From assembly GCA_023404955.1 (NCBI GenBank), contig JAEXZY010000158.1, positions 1 to 64,000 of the forward strand: a stretch of DNA of 64,000 nt, given 5' to 3'. Position 1 is the stretch's first letter. The number at the start of each line of letters is the position of its first letter. Origin of the DNA: Actinomycetes bacterium. GTDB lineage: Bacteria; Actinomycetota; Actinomycetes; Mycobacteriales; Mycobacteriaceae. The notes beneath the pieces are model-generated. The model did not search any database. It was not told the origin of the DNA and saw nothing but the letters and a program-made list of their open reading frames with translations. Below are positions 62,099-64,000 of this stretch, in pieces. The position numbers were made by a program, and so were the translations under genes.

Positions 62099-63094
62099 GT
62101 GCCCGCATTACTGCCGCAGCCGGTGCTCGCGCCGCTGACCCCGGCGGCGATCTTCTTGGTCGTCACGATCGACGAGGGTGGCGAGCAGGCGGTGCACGAC
62201 GCGCTGGGCGACATCGCGGCGTTGGTGCGTGCGGTCGGATTTCGCGATCCGAGCAAGCACCTGTCGGCGATCACGTCGATCGGTTCGGACGCGTGGAGTC
62301 GGTTGTTCTCCGGTCCGCGACCGGCTGAGTTGCACCCGTTCGTCGCGCTCGCCGGCGGCCGGCATCGGGCCCCGGCCACGCCGGGCGATCTGCTGTTCCA
62401 CATCCGCGCCGAGACGATGGACGTCTGCTTCGAGCTGGCGACCAAGATCGTCGACGCGATGGGACCGATCACCGTCGTCGACGAGACCCACGGCTTCCGG
62501 TTCTTCGACAACCGAGACCTCCTCGGCTTCGTCGACGGCACCGAGAATCCCGACGGCCCCCTCGCCGACAGCGCCACCCGAATCGGCGACGAGGACCCCG
62601 ATTTCGCGGGCGGCTGCTATGTGCACGTGCAGAAGTACCTGCACGACATGACCGCATGGAAAGCGCTCTCGACCGAGGATCAGGAGCGGGTGATCGGCCG
62701 CACGAAGCTCGACGACATCGAACTCGACGATGCGGTCAAGCCGGCCAATTCCCACGTGGCGCTGAATGTGATCGAAGACGACGACGGCAACGAGCTCAAG
62801 ATCGTGCGCCACAACATGCCGTTCGGGCAGATCGGGCGCGGCGAATTCGGCACCTACTTCATCGGATACTCGCGCTCGGCCGCGGTCACCGAACGGATGC
62901 TGAGCAACATGTTCATCGGTTCGCCGCCCGGCACCACCGATCACATCCTGGAGTTCTCGACGGCGATCACGGGGTCGATGTTCTTCACCCCGATCCAGGA
63001 CTTTCTCGATGATCCACCCCCACTTCCCGTTTCGGCGCCGGAGCGCGCCAGCGGCTCCCTTGCCATCGGCAGCCTGAAAGGACAACCGCAATGA
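62099..63094 (+). CDS. Dye-decolourising peroxidase, encapsulin cargo
   Basis: 331 residues (Rv0799c-like). Haem-pocket residues: D146 of GFVDGTENP (GxxDG motif, 143-147), proximal H219 in ANSHVALN and distal R237 in KIVRHNMPFG. The C-terminal ERASGSLAIGSLKGQPQ holds the cargo-loading peptide (SLAIGSLKG) that binds the inner wall of encapsulin shells. It oxidises phenolic and other substrates with H2O2 inside the compartment. ATGA overlap with the shell gene. Confidence 0.93.
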   Translation: MPALLPQPVLAPLTPAAIFLVVTIDEGGEQAVHDALGDIAALVRAVGFRDPSKHLSAITSIGSDAWSRLFSGPRPAELHPFVALAGGRHRAPATPGDLLFHIRAETMDVCFELATKIVDAMGPITVVDETHGFRFFDNRDLLGFVDGTENPDGPLADSATRIGDEDPDFAGGCYVHVQKYLHDMTAWKALSTEDQERVIGRTKLDDIELDDAVKPANSHVALNVIEDDDGNELKIVRHNMPFGQIGRGEFGTYFIGYSRSAAVTERMLSNMFIGSPPGTTDHILEFSTAITGSMFFTPIQDFLDDPPPLPVSAPERASGSLAIGSLKGQPQ

Positions 63095-63888
63095 ACAACC
63101 TGTACCGGGAACTGGCTCCGATCACCGACGCCGCGTGGGGCGAGATCGAGAGCGAGGCGACGCGAACGTTCAAGCGCCACATCGCAGGGCGCCGGGTGGT
63201 CGACGTCAGCGAGCCCGGTGGCGCGGTGACGGCGGCGGTGAGCACGGGGCACCTGGTCGACGTGTCGGCGCCCGGCGACGGCGTGATCGCACATCTGCGT
63301 GAGGCACGTCCGCTGGTGCGGCTGCGAGTCCCGTTCAGCGTCAAGCGAATCGACATCGACGACGTCGAGCGCGGCTCGCAGGACTCGGACTGGGACCCGG
63401 TGAAGGAGGCGGCCAGGAAACTGGCGTTCGCCGAGGACCGGGCGATCTTCGAGGGGTACGCGGCAGCGTCGATCGCCGGCATCCGGACCTGTAGTTCCAA
63501 CGCCCCGCTGGCGCTGCCCGAGGATCCGCGGGCCATTCCCGACGTCATCGCCCAGGCGGTGAGTGCGCTGCGGTTGGCCGGCGTGGACGGGCCGTATGCG
63601 GTGCTGCTCTCGGCCGAGGTGTACACCCGGGTCGCCGAGACGACCGCGCACGGCTATCCGATCCTCGAGCACATCAACCGCCTCGTCGACGGCGACATCA
63701 TCTGGGCGCCTGCCATCGACGGTGCCTTCGTGTTGTCGACGCGAGGAAATGATTTCGATCTGCAGCTGGGCACCGACGTCGCGATCGGCTACCTGGCCCA
63801 CGATGCGGAGACAGTGCAGCTGTACCTGGAGGAAACACTGACGTTCCTCTGTTACACGGCAGAAGCCTCGGTCGCCCTCACCCCATAA
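63091..63888 (+). CDS. Family 1 encapsulin shell protein (CFP29/linocin-like)
   Basis: 265 residues, identical in length to M. tuberculosis Rv0798c. NNLYRELAPITDAAWGEIES at the N-terminal helix, SVKRIDIDDVERGSQDSDWD in the E-loop region, and the HK97-fold tail ATDVAIGYLAHD-like (GTDVAIGYLAHDAETVQLY) are visible. Sixty copies build a T=1 icosahedral nanocompartment that packages DyP. Co-translated with its cargo via ATGA. Confidence 0.94.
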   Translation: MNNLYRELAPITDAAWGEIESEATRTFKRHIAGRRVVDVSEPGGAVTAAVSTGHLVDVSAPGDGVIAHLREARPLVRLRVPFSVKRIDIDDVERGSQDSDWDPVKEAARKLAFAEDRAIFEGYAAASIAGIRTCSSNAPLALPEDPRAIPDVIAQAVSALRLAGVDGPYAVLLSAEVYTRVAETTAHGYPILEHINRLVDGDIIWAPAIDGAFVLSTRGNDFDLQLGTDVAIGYLAHDAETVQLYLEETLTFLCYTAEASVALTP

Positions 63889-63910
63889 TCTTGGCCCGTT
63901 CGGCGAGAGC

Positions 63911-63931
63911 GCGTGTCTGCACGCGACACGC
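63911..63931 (+). terminator. Hairpin after encapsulin gene
   Basis: GCGTGTC (63911-63917) pairs with GACACGC (63925-63931), loop 7 nt, followed 13 bp later by a T-run (63945-63951). It probably ends the DyP-encapsulin transcript. Confidence 0.5.
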
Positions 63932-63977
63932 CGGCGAAACATGACATTTTTCACGCGCGCTCGACACGCAGTGAGAG

Positions 63978-64000
63978 TCAGGCGGCGCCCAGCTTGTCAC
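63978..64000 (-). CDS. 3' end of an unidentified gene (partial)
   Basis: Minus-strand codons read ...DKLGAA then TGA (63980-63978). The ending is typical of a real C-terminus and the terminator upstream on the other strand leaves room for a convergent gene, but seven codons cannot identify it. Confidence 0.3.

Overview
The window is high-GC DNA with mostly G/C third codon positions, many GTG starts, frequent 4-bp ATGA/GTGA overlaps and start codons placed 6-8 nt after a TANNNT box (leaderless genes). With desA1, mshD (mycothiol), lmeA, a DUF732 protein, nitrobindin and an encapsulin/DyP pair this marks a Mycobacterium, most likely a fast-growing Mycolicibacterium. From memory, two blocks follow the M. 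tuberculosis order Rv0856-Rv0860 and Rv0798c-Rv0824c. I see no insertion sequence, prophage, CRISPR or plasmid genes.

Layout. 1-4.7 kb: the 5' part of a giant secreted repeat protein on the minus strand, with at least seven nearly identical 122-residue repeats. 5-13.8 kb: an F420-type oxidoreductase, a GlxA-type regulator, a PPOX flavoprotein, the fadA-fadB beta-oxidation operon, an Old Yellow Enzyme and a DUF5996 protein. 13.9-24 kb: a DapC-like aminotransferase, two SRPBCC paralogues, a LuxR-type ATPase regulator, a cation diffusion facilitator, a UBP zinc-finger protein, a CrtI-like oxidoreductase, two TetR regulators and an MBL hydrolase. 24-25.1 kb: tRNA-Glu, tRNA-Asp and tRNA-Phe run into a secreted chorismate mutase gene, with tRNA-Lys divergent. 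25.1-30 kb: a methyltransferase, a small Ser/Thr kinase, an L,D-transpeptidase and an MpaB-like oxygenase with a divergent TetR.

30-41 kb is a cell-envelope and nutrient block: desA1, dusB, an LCP ligase, phoY2 (phoU), pstSCAB, mshD and glnR. Both phoY2 and pstS carry 11-nt-phased TTCAC direct repeats upstream, a likely shared Pho/RegX3 control. 41-46 kb: lmeA, thiX and a sulfur operon (DUF4395, cysA2, sseC) preceded by a leaderless leader peptide ending in a cysteine run, then DUF732, a 32-aa membrane microprotein, nitrobindin, a lipoprotein and a probable structured small RNA. 46-59 kb: pabC, ygfZ, DUF3073, purM, purF and purL, interspersed with a DUF2461 protein, an NmrA-like protein, a sterol-carrier protein, an orphan MCE protein, a CPBP protease and a membrane alpha/beta hydrolase. 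59-64 kb: a CPA antiporter, a VOC protein, an M18 aminopeptidase and the DyP peroxidase-encapsulin operon.

The most unusual points are the tRNA-Phe gene whose encoded CCA shares its last A with the ATG of chorismate mutase, the structured RNA at 45.8-46.0 kb, the poly-cysteine leader, the matched Pho-box promoters, a nested near-perfect 60-nt hairpin at 11.4 kb, and a dusB gene without a usual start codon for its conserved N-terminus.
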